13,344 nt of DNA from an uncultured Clostridia bacterium (GCA_937919155.1 CALFPM010000089.1:1-13344), one strand, 5' to 3'. Positions 1-6,933 are shown, numbered from the stretch's first letter. Notes: a model not told the origin generated them from the letters alone. Numbers and translations: made by a program.

Positions 1-48
1 AAAATCTACGGCGATTATCTTTTGGAAAACAGAGGTGAAAACACTTGA
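1..48 (+). CDS. 3' end of an upstream gene, possibly tRNA1(Val) (adenine37-N6)-methyltransferase
   Basis: An open frame enters from the left edge and stops at TGA 46-48, giving the tail KIYGDYLLENRGENT. In many Firmicutes the gene just before rsmI is the tRNA1(Val) m6A37 methyltransferase (YabB/TrmN6 type), sometimes with a small GIY-YIG protein between them, and the C-termini of that family often end around a K-x-Y-G motif. The fragment fits but is far too short to prove it. Its stop codon overlaps the TTG start of rsmI by two bases, so the two are probably translationally coupled. Function is inferred from gene order. Confidence 0.4.
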   Translation, partial: KIYGDYLLENRGENT

Positions 49-875
49 GCGGAACACTTTTTGTTGTCGGCACACCCATCGGAAACCTCGGTGATTTTTC
101 ATCCAGAGCAATCGAAACTCTTGAAAACTGCGACTTCATTGCCGCCGAAGACACAAGAGTTACGCTGAAGCTTCTCAACCGATTCGAAATAAAGAAACCT
201 ATGGTCAGCTATTTTGAGCACAACCGCTTTGAGAGAGGCCCTGCCATTCTTCAAAGACTGCTTACAGGTGAAAACTGCGCACTGGTTACCGATGCGGGAA
301 TGCCTGCAATATCTGACCCCGGCGAAGATCTGGTAAAGCTCTGCCACGAAAACGGAGTTAAGGTTGAATCCGTGCCCGGACCCTGCGCATTCACAACAGC
401 ACTTGCGCTGTCGGGTATGCCGTCAAGGCGTTTCACTTTTGAAGGCTTTTTACCCGTTGAAAAAAGCGAAAGACGCGAGCATATAAGCTCCCTGACAGGC
501 GAAAGACGAACAATGATTTTCTACGAAGCGCCCCACAAGCTCGCACAGACTCTCACTGACCTTGCAAAAGCATTGGGTGACAGAGAAATCGCAATAGTCC
601 GTGAAATCACCAAAATTCACGAACAAGTTATCCGCACAACCCTTTGCGCCGCGGCAGAAAAATACTCTGAAGAACCTCTTAAAGGCGAAATTGTTCTCAT
701 TATCGGCGGCGCCCCCGAAGAAGACAAAGAAGAAATGACCCTTGAGCAGGCGGTGAAATACGCAAAAGCACTTGTTTCTGACGGCGAAAGCAAAAGCGAT
801 GCCGCCAAAACCGCCGCAAAAGAATGCGGATTCAAAAAAGGCGATATTTATAAATTACTTATTCAGGAGGATTAA
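45..875 (+). CDS. rsmI: 16S rRNA (cytidine(1402)-2'-O)-methyltransferase RsmI
   Basis: The 276-residue protein has the RsmI (YraL/YabC) pattern of the tetrapyrrole-methylase-like superfamily. Visible motifs are GTPIGN at residues 9-14, AAEDTR at 33-38, TDAGMPAISDPG at 82-93, PGPCA at 111-115 and FEGFLP at 132-137. The length is normal for the family. RsmI uses S-adenosylmethionine to methylate the 2'-OH of C1402 in the decoding centre of 16S rRNA and acts in the cytoplasm. The start is TTG at 45, chosen because translation from it gives the canonical S-G-T-L-F-V-V-G-T-P-I-G-N beginning and because AGAGGTGA at 31-38 lies six bases upstream. The TTG overlaps the stop codon of the preceding gene. 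The next gene begins two bases after the stop, so all three are probably co-transcribed from a promoter outside the window. Confidence 0.95.
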   Translation: MSGTLFVVGTPIGNLGDFSSRAIETLENCDFIAAEDTRVTLKLLNRFEIKKPMVSYFEHNRFERGPAILQRLLTGENCALVTDAGMPAISDPGEDLVKLCHENGVKVESVPGPCAFTTALALSGMPSRRFTFEGFLPVEKSERREHISSLTGERRTMIFYEAPHKLAQTLTDLAKALGDREIAIVREITKIHEQVIRTTLCAAAEKYSEEPLKGEIVLIIGGAPEEDKEEMTLEQAVKYAKALVSDGESKSDAAKTAAKECGFKKGDIYKLLIQED

Positions 876-877
876 TT

Positions 878-1486
878 ATGGCATACATGCTTGAGCATCC
901 TTATTGGTTTGTCATCCTCGGCGTGCTTATTGTTATCACGGTTTTCGTGTGCATAAAAGCAGGCGCCGCAAGCTCAAAAAGATACAAGGCAAACGAAGCC
1001 GTCATCAAAAAGCTTAAGGAAGAAAACCTTTTGCGCAATGAATTTTCCGTGCTCACACAGTCTCTCGTTGATAGTGCCGACCCTGCAAAACTTTTCAAGG
1101 GCGTTGCACTCAATCTTCAAAAAAGAATTTCCGATGCCGCAGATATGAACGGCGAATTTGAAAAGCTGACTGATGAGCAGAAAGAAATCTATGCCCTTTC
1201 ATTTGTTGTTGAGGACGGCAGCGAAAAACTCAGCGGATTTTTCAAGGCTAACGGTCAACCTCTGACAGGCGCCGCATTTGCAGGCTTTGCGCGCCTTTTC
1301 GGTGGCAGAGAGGCTGAAATATTCAGCGAAGAATACAATGCATACGACCCTGAAAACGAAACAACATCCTTCATTCCCGAAGAAATCGACAAATACGATA
1401 CAGAATTTGCACAGCTTGTTACCGCTGATACAATCTGCGAAGCTGCAGGCAAATTCATAAAGAAAAACTCCGAAAAATTCATATGA
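878..1486 (+). CDS. membrane-anchored protein of unknown function
   Basis: This 202-residue protein belongs to no family I recognise. It has one hydrophobic segment at about residues 9-28 followed by a basic, charged stretch (about 34-50) that may form a short coiled coil. That suggests an N-terminal membrane anchor with a helical, acidic domain after it; the orientation in the membrane is uncertain. The C-terminal half is rich in Glu, Asp and aromatic residues and has no catalytic motif I can name. The start at ATG 878 is supported by AGGAGG at 865-870, seven bases upstream and inside the end of rsmI. It ends just before a rho-independent terminator, so it is the last gene of the rsmI transcription unit. 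The gene is clearly real (RBS, spacing, composition like its neighbours); its role is unknown. Confidence 0.8.
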   Translation: MAYMLEHPYWFVILGVLIVITVFVCIKAGAASSKRYKANEAVIKKLKEENLLRNEFSVLTQSLVDSADPAKLFKGVALNLQKRISDAADMNGEFEKLTDEQKEIYALSFVVEDGSEKLSGFFKANGQPLTGAAFAGFARLFGGREAEIFSEEYNAYDPENETTSFIPEEIDKYDTEFAQLVTADTICEAAGKFIKKNSEKFI

Positions 1487-1496
1487 AACAACTATG

Positions 1497-1525
1497 CCTT
1501 TCCCTGCGGAAAGGAATTTTGTTTT
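1497..1525 (+). terminator. rho-independent terminator after the rsmI unit
   Basis: CCTTTCC (1497-1503) and GGAAAGG (1508-1514) form a perfect 7-bp stem with a CTGC loop, followed by AATTTTGTTTT. It begins ten bases after the stop of the membrane-anchored protein gene and separates the rsmI unit from the ABC exporter operon. Confidence 0.85.
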
Positions 1526-1577
1526 GGTCAAAAACACAATATAAGACCTCTCAATTTGGTCAATTTAACAAAATTGA
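1522..1577. promoter_or_regulatory. candidate operator: repeated TTTGGTCAA and TCAATTT/AAATTGA elements
   Basis: TTTGGTCAA occurs at 1523-1531 and again at 1555-1563, 32 bp apart (about three helical turns). The first copy sits in the palindrome TTTTG-GT-CAAAA (1522-1533). TCAATTT at 1551-1557 and 1560-1566 is a direct repeat with 9-bp period, and the second copy forms an inverted repeat with AAATTGA at 1571-1577. The cluster ends 19 bp before the -35 of the exporter operon. Binding of a regulator is an inference, the regulator is unknown, and AT-richness could produce part of the pattern by chance. Confidence 0.4.
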
Positions 1578-1596
1578 AAAAAGTTGTTTCGGGGTG

Positions 1597-1625
1597 TTGA
1601 CTTATATATAAAATAAACCTATAAT
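1597..1625 (+). promoter_or_regulatory. sigma-A-type promoter of the ABC exporter operon
   Basis: A -35 element TTGACT (1597-1602) and a perfect -10 element TATAAT (1620-1625) are separated by exactly 17 bp. Transcription should begin near 1631-1633, leaving a short leader before the AGGAGG at 1646-1651. It lies between a terminator and the first gene, which supports it as the promoter for 1659-5964. Confidence 0.85.
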
Positions 1626-1658
1626 GCAGACAAAATCAGTAAGTCAGGAGGGAAAGAA

Positions 1659-3920
1659 ATGATTCCGAAAAATCTGCTGATTAACAAACCCGCCAGCAAA
1701 GAAATTTTAAAAATTGCCGAAAATCAGTTCAAGGGCAAGGAGCAGCCGTTGTTTGCGGTTGTGGGTGACCTTGAGCTTGACAGTTGTTACGGCGAGGGTG
1801 CGGTTTATGTTACCGAAAACAGGATTCTTGCAATCGGCAACGGTTTTGAGGGCGGTTTTTTCAGCCTTGATTTTGCAAACATAAGCAAAATCAGCGTCAA
1901 AAGAATGTACGGCAACGCAGTGCTCAAGGCGGTCACCACGGGTGGCTCGTCCGTTGACCTTATGCGCTTCACCTTTGCAATGGCGGATATCTGCGATGCC
2001 GCCGCCGACTTTATCACAAAAGTCAAAGAGGGAGAAAGCGTTGAGGAAAGATTTGCCGCCGTTGAAGGCACATTCCGAAATCTGCGTTCATTCTGCCCCA
2101 AGTGCGGCAGAAAACTGCCATCTCCCAATGCAGACTGCCTTAACTGCCAGGGCAAGGGCAAAATTGCATCCACAATGCTGCGCTACATCAAGCCCTATGC
2201 AGGCAAGCTCACTTTTTGCATCTTCCTTTCGGTTGTAACAACAGTTGCGGCGCTTGTTCCGCCCTATGTAACAAGTCTTATGGTTGACTCGGTTATCCCC
2301 GGCGGCGACAAAAAGATGCTGATTGCCGTTATTGCATTTCTTCTTCTGATTTATGTTATTCAATACGGCATCGGTGCTTTGCGCGCATATCATCTGCGAA
2401 TTGCAGGTGACGGAATCATTGCCGACCTTAAAAAGGAAATTTACGCAAAAGCACAGTATCTGCCCATGAAGTTCTATGACAAGACTTCAACGGGCTCGGT
2501 TATCAACCGAGTCAATTCGGACACAACGGTGCTTCAGCAGTTTATGCTGAGAATCACTCAGGAAGCTGTTGTTCAGCTTTTCACAATGATAGGCATTATC
2601 GTGATTATGATGTGCATGAACTGGAGGCTGACCCTCCTTTCGCTCACACCAGTTCCCATTGTTGTTTGCTGCAGCCGTTACTTCGGCAAAAAGATTGGCC
2701 CCCTTTACCGCCGCATATGGCGCAGAGGCGTTGCCATTTCAACAATTCTTTCGGACACCATTCCTGCAATCAGAATCGTCAAGTCATTCTCAAGTGAGGA
2801 AAAGGCTGTCAAGAACTTCAGCAGACAGGTTGACGACTGGCTTTATGAAGACAAAAAAGCGGGTAAGGTTTCCGCAATATTCCCCAATGTGATTACTTTC
2901 CTTATCACCTGCGGCTCAGTAATTATCTGGTTTGTGGGCGGCAATATGGTAATCGACACCCCCGAAAGGCTTTCTCTCGGTATTCTTGTTTCATTCATTT
3001 CATACACAAGTATGTTCTACAATCCTGTCAACTTCTTTGCCAATCTCAGCGACTCTTATCAGAATGCGCTGGCTTCAACAGAGAAGATTATGGATATTAT
3101 CAACGCAGAACCCGAGCACGACTTCGGCAAGGATAAAACCCTTGATATGATTAAGGGCAAGATTGAATTCCGCAATGTCAACTTCTCATTTGACCGTTCA
3201 AAGAAAGTTCTCAACGATGTCAACTTTGTTATCAATCCCGGTGATGTTGTTGGTATCGTAGGCACAACGGGTTCAGGCAAATCAACCCTCATCAACCTGC
3301 TGATGCGTTTCTACGATGACTACGAAGGCGAAATTTTCGTTGACGATGTGAACATCAAGGATATTGATATGAGCTACTACCGCTCGCAGATAGGTTATGT
3401 TCAGCAGGAGCCTATGATGTTCAGAGACACAATTTTCAACAATATCGCATATTCAGTGCCAGGCGCGCACCCCGAGCAGGTGCTCAATGCCGCAGATATC
3501 GCAAATGCACACGGCTTTATTTCCCGTCTGCCCGATGCTTATGACACAATGCTGGGTGAAAGAGGCGTTGGTCTTTCGGGCGGTGAAAAGCAAAGGCTTT
3601 CAATTGCAAGAGCAGTGCTTAAGAATCCCGGTGTGCTTATTTTTGACGAGGCAACATCCGCCGTTGACTCTGAAACAGAAAAACTGATTCAGGACGCTAT
3701 CAACCGCCTTATCAGAGGCAGAACAACCCTGATGATTGCTCACAGACTTTCAACACTGCGCAAAGCAAACAAAATCATTGTTGTTGACAAGGGTAACATC
3801 ATTGAATTCGGCACTCCCGAAGAACTGATGGCACTCAAGGGCAAGTATTACAAGCTCATCAACATTCAGTCAATGAGCGAAAAAGTTGCGGCAGAAAAAG
3901 CCGCTGAAAACTTTGAATAA
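1659..3920 (+). CDS. ABC exporter (fused permease and ATPase) with N-terminal PH-like and zinc-ribbon region, cyanophycin-associated type
   Basis: This 753-residue protein is a half-transporter of the ABC exporter type. Residues about 25-125 look like a bacterial PH-like beta domain (VYVTENRILAI at 49-59, an F-A-N-I-S-K-I-S strand near 72-79 and a closing helix near 107-122). A four-cysteine zinc ribbon follows: C146, C149, C160, C163. The transmembrane domain spans about 175-470. The nucleotide-binding domain has Walker A GTTGSGKS at 535-542, a Q-loop at Q582/Q583, the signature LSGGE at 639-643, Walker B VLIFDE at 659-664 and the switch histidine H695, so it should be an active ATPase working as a dimer. 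The start at ATG 1659 follows AGGAGG (1646-1651) by seven bases. The DUF1854 gene begins 12 bases downstream. Exporters paired with DUF1854 are annotated elsewhere as cyanophycin-metabolism-associated; the substrate is unknown. The PH-like assignment is by pattern only. Confidence 0.88.
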   Translation: MIPKNLLINKPASKEILKIAENQFKGKEQPLFAVVGDLELDSCYGEGAVYVTENRILAIGNGFEGGFFSLDFANISKISVKRMYGNAVLKAVTTGGSSVDLMRFTFAMADICDAAADFITKVKEGESVEERFAAVEGTFRNLRSFCPKCGRKLPSPNADCLNCQGKGKIASTMLRYIKPYAGKLTFCIFLSVVTTVAALVPPYVTSLMVDSVIPGGDKKMLIAVIAFLLLIYVIQYGIGALRAYHLRIAGDGIIADLKKEIYAKAQYLPMKFYDKTSTGSVINRVNSDTTVLQQFMLRITQEAVVQLFTMIGIIVIMMCMNWRLTLLSLTPVPIVVCCSRYFGKKIGPLYRRIWRRGVAISTILSDTIPAIRIVKSFSSEEKAVKNFSRQVDDWLYEDKKAGKVSAIFPNVITFLITCGSVIIWFVGGNMVIDTPERLSLGILVSFISYTSMFYNPVNFFANLSDSYQNALASTEKIMDIINAEPEHDFGKDKTLDMIKGKIEFRNVNFSFDRSKKVLNDVNFVINPGDVVGIVGTTGSGKSTLINLLMRFYDDYEGEIFVDDVNIKDIDMSYYRSQIGYVQQEPMMFRDTIFNNIAYSVPGAHPEQVLNAADIANAHGFISRLPDAYDTMLGERGVGLSGGEKQRLSIARAVLKNPGVLIFDEATSAVDSETEKLIQDAINRLIRGRTTLMIAHRLSTLRKANKIIVVDKGNIIEFGTPEELMALKGKYYKLINIQSMSEKVAAEKAAENFE

Positions 3921-3932
3921 GGAGGGATTCAT

Positions 3933-4421
3933 ATGGCACGAAATTTTATTGACGGCAACGAAATACACCTGACCGTAAAAGACAAAATCTTCTGCGATGT
4001 TGAATTCTTCACAGGCGAAAAGCTCTGCAATCTTGAGCCGAGGAGGCTTTTCCCCGTCAGCGGTCATTCGGAATACATAACCTTCCTTGACGAAAACGGC
4101 GAAGAGCAGTTCATTCTCCGCAAGCTTGATAATATGGAAGAAACTCAGCGCAACCTTCTGCTCGGTTGCCTTGAGGAATACTACAGAATCCCAAAAATCA
4201 CAAGGCTTATCAGCCGCAGCGAAAAACACCGCATATGGCTCTGGAATGTTGAAACTGACAGAGGTAACTACACCTTTGAAATTATCAACCACATCCAGTC
4301 AATGAAAATGTTTTACGACAAGCGCATTCTCATCAAGGACGGCAATGATAACCGCTACGAAATTCCCAATATTTATGACCTTGACAAGCGCAGTCAGAAG
4401 CTTATACTCCCCGATATGTAA
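3933..4421 (+). CDS. DUF1854 family protein, partner of the upstream ABC exporter
   Basis: The 162-residue soluble protein fits the DUF1854 family. Family-like features are the EPRRLFPVS stretch at 35-43, a DENGEE turn at 53-58, a helical segment ending in YRIPKI around 84-89, WNVETDRG at 104-111, and a C-terminal block with DGNDNRYEIP (136-145) and YDLDKRSQ (148-155). There is no signal peptide, membrane segment or catalytic motif I can name. DUF1854 genes commonly sit beside an ABC exporter of the type encoded upstream, and in several proteobacteria that pair accompanies cyanophycin genes; the molecular role is not established. The start at ATG 3933 follows AAGGAGGG (3919-3926), which overlaps the stop codon of the exporter gene, indicating tight coupling. 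I identify the family from memory of its conserved C-terminal pattern. Confidence 0.82.
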   Translation: MARNFIDGNEIHLTVKDKIFCDVEFFTGEKLCNLEPRRLFPVSGHSEYITFLDENGEEQFILRKLDNMEETQRNLLLGCLEEYYRIPKITRLISRSEKHRIWLWNVETDRGNYTFEIINHIQSMKMFYDKRILIKDGNDNRYEIPNIYDLDKRSQKLILPDM

Positions 4422-4439
4422 TGAAAGGACGATACAGAA

Positions 4440-4766
4440 ATGAAACTTATTCTTGCAATAGTCAACAATGACGACAGCGCGGTTGTATCCGCAACTCTCA
4501 CAAGAGAAAATTACAGTGTAACAAAACTTTCCACAACAGGCGGTTTCCTTATGATAGGCAACACCACTCTGCTCATCGGTGCAGAGGACGACAAGGTTGC
4601 AAGAGCCAAGGAAATCATCCGTGAATATTCAATGACAAGAAATAAGATTGCAATGACAACGGATTCTCTCGGCAGAGGTCTGCAGAAAAACAGCCTTGAA
4701 GAAGAAGTTACTGTTGGCGGTGCAACCGTGTTCGTGCTTGATGTTGAAAGCATGGATAAATATTAA
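4440..4766 (+). CDS. darA: cyclic-di-AMP receptor DarA/PstA (PII-like)
   Basis: The 108-residue protein is a DarA/PstA homologue, a trimeric PII-like cytoplasmic protein that binds the second messenger c-di-AMP. Family hallmarks are MKLILAIVNNDD at 1-12, TKLSTTGGFL at 28-37, GNTTLLIGAEDDKV at 40-53 and VGGATVFVL at 92-100. Length matches the usual 108-110 residues. Residues N24, T28, G35, F36 and L37 line up with ligand-contact positions known from Firmicute homologues, but position 26, usually arginine, is serine here. The long loop at about 70-90 is diverged. The start at ATG 4440 follows AAAGGA (4424-4429). It is 18 bases after the DUF1854 gene and 10 bases before the metallophosphoesterase gene, so it belongs to the exporter operon. 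DarA has no known enzymatic activity; its partners are mostly unknown. Confidence 0.93.
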   Translation: MKLILAIVNNDDSAVVSATLTRENYSVTKLSTTGGFLMIGNTTLLIGAEDDKVARAKEIIREYSMTRNKIAMTTDSLGRGLQKNSLEEEVTVGGATVFVLDVESMDKY

Positions 4767-4776
4767 GGAGAAAATA

Positions 4777-5964
4777 ATGAAAAAAATTATAAGCATACTG
4801 CTTGCCGTTTCCTTGCTGTTTTCATTCTGCGTCAGCGCATCTGCGCAGGATAGCGAGCTGAGATTCGGCGATGACGGAAAATTCACCGTCCTGCAGATAA
4901 GCGACCCTCAGGATGACCATTATCCTGCATACGACATGGTCAATCTTATTAAGATTTCCATTGAGCAGACCAATCCCGATCTTATTGTTTTCACGGGTGA
5001 CATTGTTGAGGACAGCCGCATCGGCGACCTCGGCATTGACGGCGAAAGTCTGAGAGAGGGCGTTGAAGTCGGCACTTATGAAGAAACTCTCGAAAATGTA
5101 AAGACCGCCTGTGCCGCAGTTTTTGCGGAAGCGGAAAGCAGAAATATTCCGTTCACCGTTTGTCAGGGCAACAATGACTATGCAAGCGGCGTCACAAACG
5201 AAGATTGGCTGAAAATATATGCAGAATATGAAAACTGCATTGTATTTGACGAAAGCAATGACCAAGACGGCAGAATCGACTTTAACCTTGAAATAAAATC
5301 AAGCAATTCTGATAAAACCATGTTCAACATCTGGCTTATGGACTCAAAATCAGGCGGTGTAACCGAAGAACAGATTGAGTGGTACAAAACCGAAAGTGCG
5401 GCACTGACGGAAGAAAACAGCGGCAATCCCGTTCCCTCAATCCTTTTCCAGCATGTCCCCACAAACGATTTGGGATATCTTTTTGAAGAATGTAACATGT
5501 GGGACGAAGGCGCAAGACTTGAAGGCGACAAATTCTACCGCCTTAACAAAGAGGTTGCAAACGGTTACAATGCAGGTGCATTCACGCCCCCTGCCGAAAC
5601 AACTGCACAGTTCAAAGCCTGGAAAGAATGCGGTGATGTGCTTGGCGCATATTTCGGACATTGGCACACCGAGGGTTACACGGGCACATATGACGGCATT
5701 GAGCTTGGCATGACCTACGGCTGTGAGTTTGCCAAAACAGGCCCCTACGGCATCAGAGTTTTCACAATTGACGAAAATGACGCCGCAAATTACGAAAACG
5801 AGCTTTACACCTACGAAGGCAGCGTAAAAAAAGGCGATGCAAGGCTTGAAGTTCAGACCTATGAGCCATATGCAGAATATGATAATTTTATTGAAGAATT
5901 ATTTGCAGGTCTAAAAAATGCAATCACAGTTCTTGTTATGGAAATCAAAAGTTTACTGTCATAA
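4777..5964 (+). CDS. secreted calcineurin-like metallophosphoesterase with altered active-site motifs
   Basis: From ATG 4777 the protein is 395 residues. It starts with a Sec signal peptide (charged MKK, hydrophobic core about 4-18, likely cleavage after A-S-A at 21-23); C18 is preceded by F, so it is not a convincing lipobox. The calcineurin-like metallophosphoesterase order is visible: D43 in SDPQ, G74-D75 in FTGD, G131-N132-N133-D134, H226 in QHVPT, and G294-H295-W296-H297. It resembles the Dcr2-like/purple-acid-phosphatase-like branch. Two classical histidines are changed: the D-x-H position is Gln (Q45) and GNHD is GNND. The start at 4777 is chosen over upstream in-frame codons because AAGGAG (4765-4770) precedes it by six bases, the signal peptide begins there, and the upstream part overlaps darA. 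It is last in the operon. The substrate, a phosphomonoester or phosphodiester outside the membrane, is unknown. Confidence 0.88.
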   Translation: MKKIISILLAVSLLFSFCVSASAQDSELRFGDDGKFTVLQISDPQDDHYPAYDMVNLIKISIEQTNPDLIVFTGDIVEDSRIGDLGIDGESLREGVEVGTYEETLENVKTACAAVFAEAESRNIPFTVCQGNNDYASGVTNEDWLKIYAEYENCIVFDESNDQDGRIDFNLEIKSSNSDKTMFNIWLMDSKSGGVTEEQIEWYKTESAALTEENSGNPVPSILFQHVPTNDLGYLFEECNMWDEGARLEGDKFYRLNKEVANGYNAGAFTPPAETTAQFKAWKECGDVLGAYFGHWHTEGYTGTYDGIELGMTYGCEFAKTGPYGIRVFTIDENDAANYENELYTYEGSVKKGDARLEVQTYEPYAEYDNFIEELFAGLKNAITVLVMEIKSLLS

Positions 5965-5968
5965 AAAA

Positions 5969-6001
5969 GGAACCGAAGTTTTATCGCTTCGGTTCCTTTT
6001 T
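5969..6001. terminator. bidirectional rho-independent terminator between convergent genes
   Basis: GGAACCGAAG (5969-5978) and CTTCGGTTCC (5987-5996) form a perfect 10-bp stem with an 8-base loop. TTTTT follows on the plus strand (5997-6001), and the run of A at 5963-5968 provides the T-tract on the minus strand. It ends the exporter operon and can also end the EamA gene. The right arm and loop overlap the last codons and stop of the EamA gene. Confidence 0.93.
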
Positions 6002-6880
6002 CATGGATATTATTAAAATTGTTGAAATAATCATTATAAATCCTATTATATCCGTGAAAGAAAACTCAGTGCCGAGCCACAGGGCAGATATGACCGTTGC
6101 GGCAACAGGTTCAATGCTTGAAATAATGCTCGCCTTTGTTGCTCCGATAAGGTGAATACCCTCAAGATAAAATGAATAAGCAAGCACCGTGCCGAATATA
6201 ATGATTCCGCCCAATGCGGCAACAAGCGAAAAAGTGATTTGTGGCATATTTTCCCAGGGTCTGAATACGGGCAGCATAACAAGTCCGCCAATAAATGTGC
6301 CCCAACCGAGCACCGTGGGAGTGTCTGCAATTTTAAGCAAAGGCACGGGAATGAGGGAATAGCAAGCAAGAAAAACACCCGCAAGCAGACCCCAGATGAG
6401 AGCTCCTGCAGAAATTGAAAGTCCCCCTGCTCCGCCGGTTGCTATTATGTATGTGCCGCCGATTGCGAGAATAATCGCAACCGTCTCTTTCATCAGAGGC
6501 GGTTTTTTGTTTTTTACGCAAAGGAAAACAAGTATCATTGCAGGCGAAAGATACTGCAGCACCGTTGCAGTGCCTGCATCCGAAAGCTGAATCGCCGTAA
6601 AATATGCGTACTGACACATTACAAGTCCGAAAACCGTAAATGCCGCCATCCTTATAAAATTGCTCTTGCCTTTCCAGACAGCAAAAATTTCTTTTTTGTG
6701 TTTCACCGCTGATGCGCCAAGCAGAATTGCCCCCGAAACAATCATCCTCACCGAAACCAACCAACGCGAATCAACCGAATGATATGTAAACAGGTATTGA
6801 CCGCAGGAACCCGAAAAGCCCCAGAATATTCCGCCCAGAAGCGAAAGAGCAATACCCAATGCTGTTTTTGACTTTTTCAT
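5981..6880 (-). CDS. EamA/DMT-family transporter (ten-helix drug/metabolite permease)
   Basis: The 299-residue protein is almost entirely hydrophobic and has the two-fold repeat of the EamA (DUF6) branch of the drug/metabolite transporter superfamily, predicted as ten membrane helices. Repeat one covers about residues 8-148 and carries LSPAMILVF at 111-119. Repeat two covers about 157-292 and carries the matching signature IEPVAATVISALWLG at 256-270. Such proteins export or exchange amino acids, nucleosides or other small metabolites; the substrate cannot be told from sequence. The start is ATG at 6880-6878, with AGGTGA (complement of 6885-6890) upstream. The gene is divergent from ctsR and convergent with the exporter operon. 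Its last seven codons lie inside or next to the shared terminator, and its basic tail EPKR is encoded by the hairpin. It appears to be an independent single-gene unit. Confidence 0.92.
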   Translation of the reverse strand: MKKSKTALGIALSLLGGIFWGFSGSCGQYLFTYHSVDSRWLVSVRMIVSGAILLGASAVKHKKEIFAVWKGKSNFIRMAAFTVFGLVMCQYAYFTAIQLSDAGTATVLQYLSPAMILVFLCVKNKKPPLMKETVAIILAIGGTYIIATGGAGGLSISAGALIWGLLAGVFLACYSLIPVPLLKIADTPTVLGWGTFIGGLVMLPVFRPWENMPQITFSLVAALGGIIIFGTVLAYSFYLEGIHLIGATKASIISSIEPVAATVISALWLGTEFSFTDIIGFIMIISTILIISMKKEPKR

Positions 6881-6904
6881 TTATTCACCTTCTCAGACTA
6901 TGGA

Positions 6905-6933
6905 ATAATAACACATTTCTTCACCAAACGCAA
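6905..6933 (-). promoter_or_regulatory. possible promoter of the EamA transporter gene
   Basis: Read on the minus strand, TATTAT (complement of 6905-6910) is a good -10 element, and TTGCGT (complement of 6928-6933) is a partial -35 element at 17 bp. The position, about 25 bp upstream of the start codon, leaves room for a short leader with the RBS. The -35 match is weak. Confidence 0.4.

Noticed and set aside
3870..4292. Open frame of 140 codons antisense to the DUF1854 gene
   Set aside because: It overlaps a well-supported gene with RBS and conserved motifs and shows no features of its own.
4696..4776. Longer reading frame for the metallophosphoesterase starting at 4696
   Set aside because: It lies inside darA, has no good RBS, and would bury the signal peptide; ATG 4777 has AAGGAG six bases upstream.
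6333..6764. Open frame of 143 codons on the minus strand in another frame of the EamA gene
   Set aside because: Composition is Cys/Arg-rich and lacks any family pattern, whereas the overlapping EamA frame is clear.
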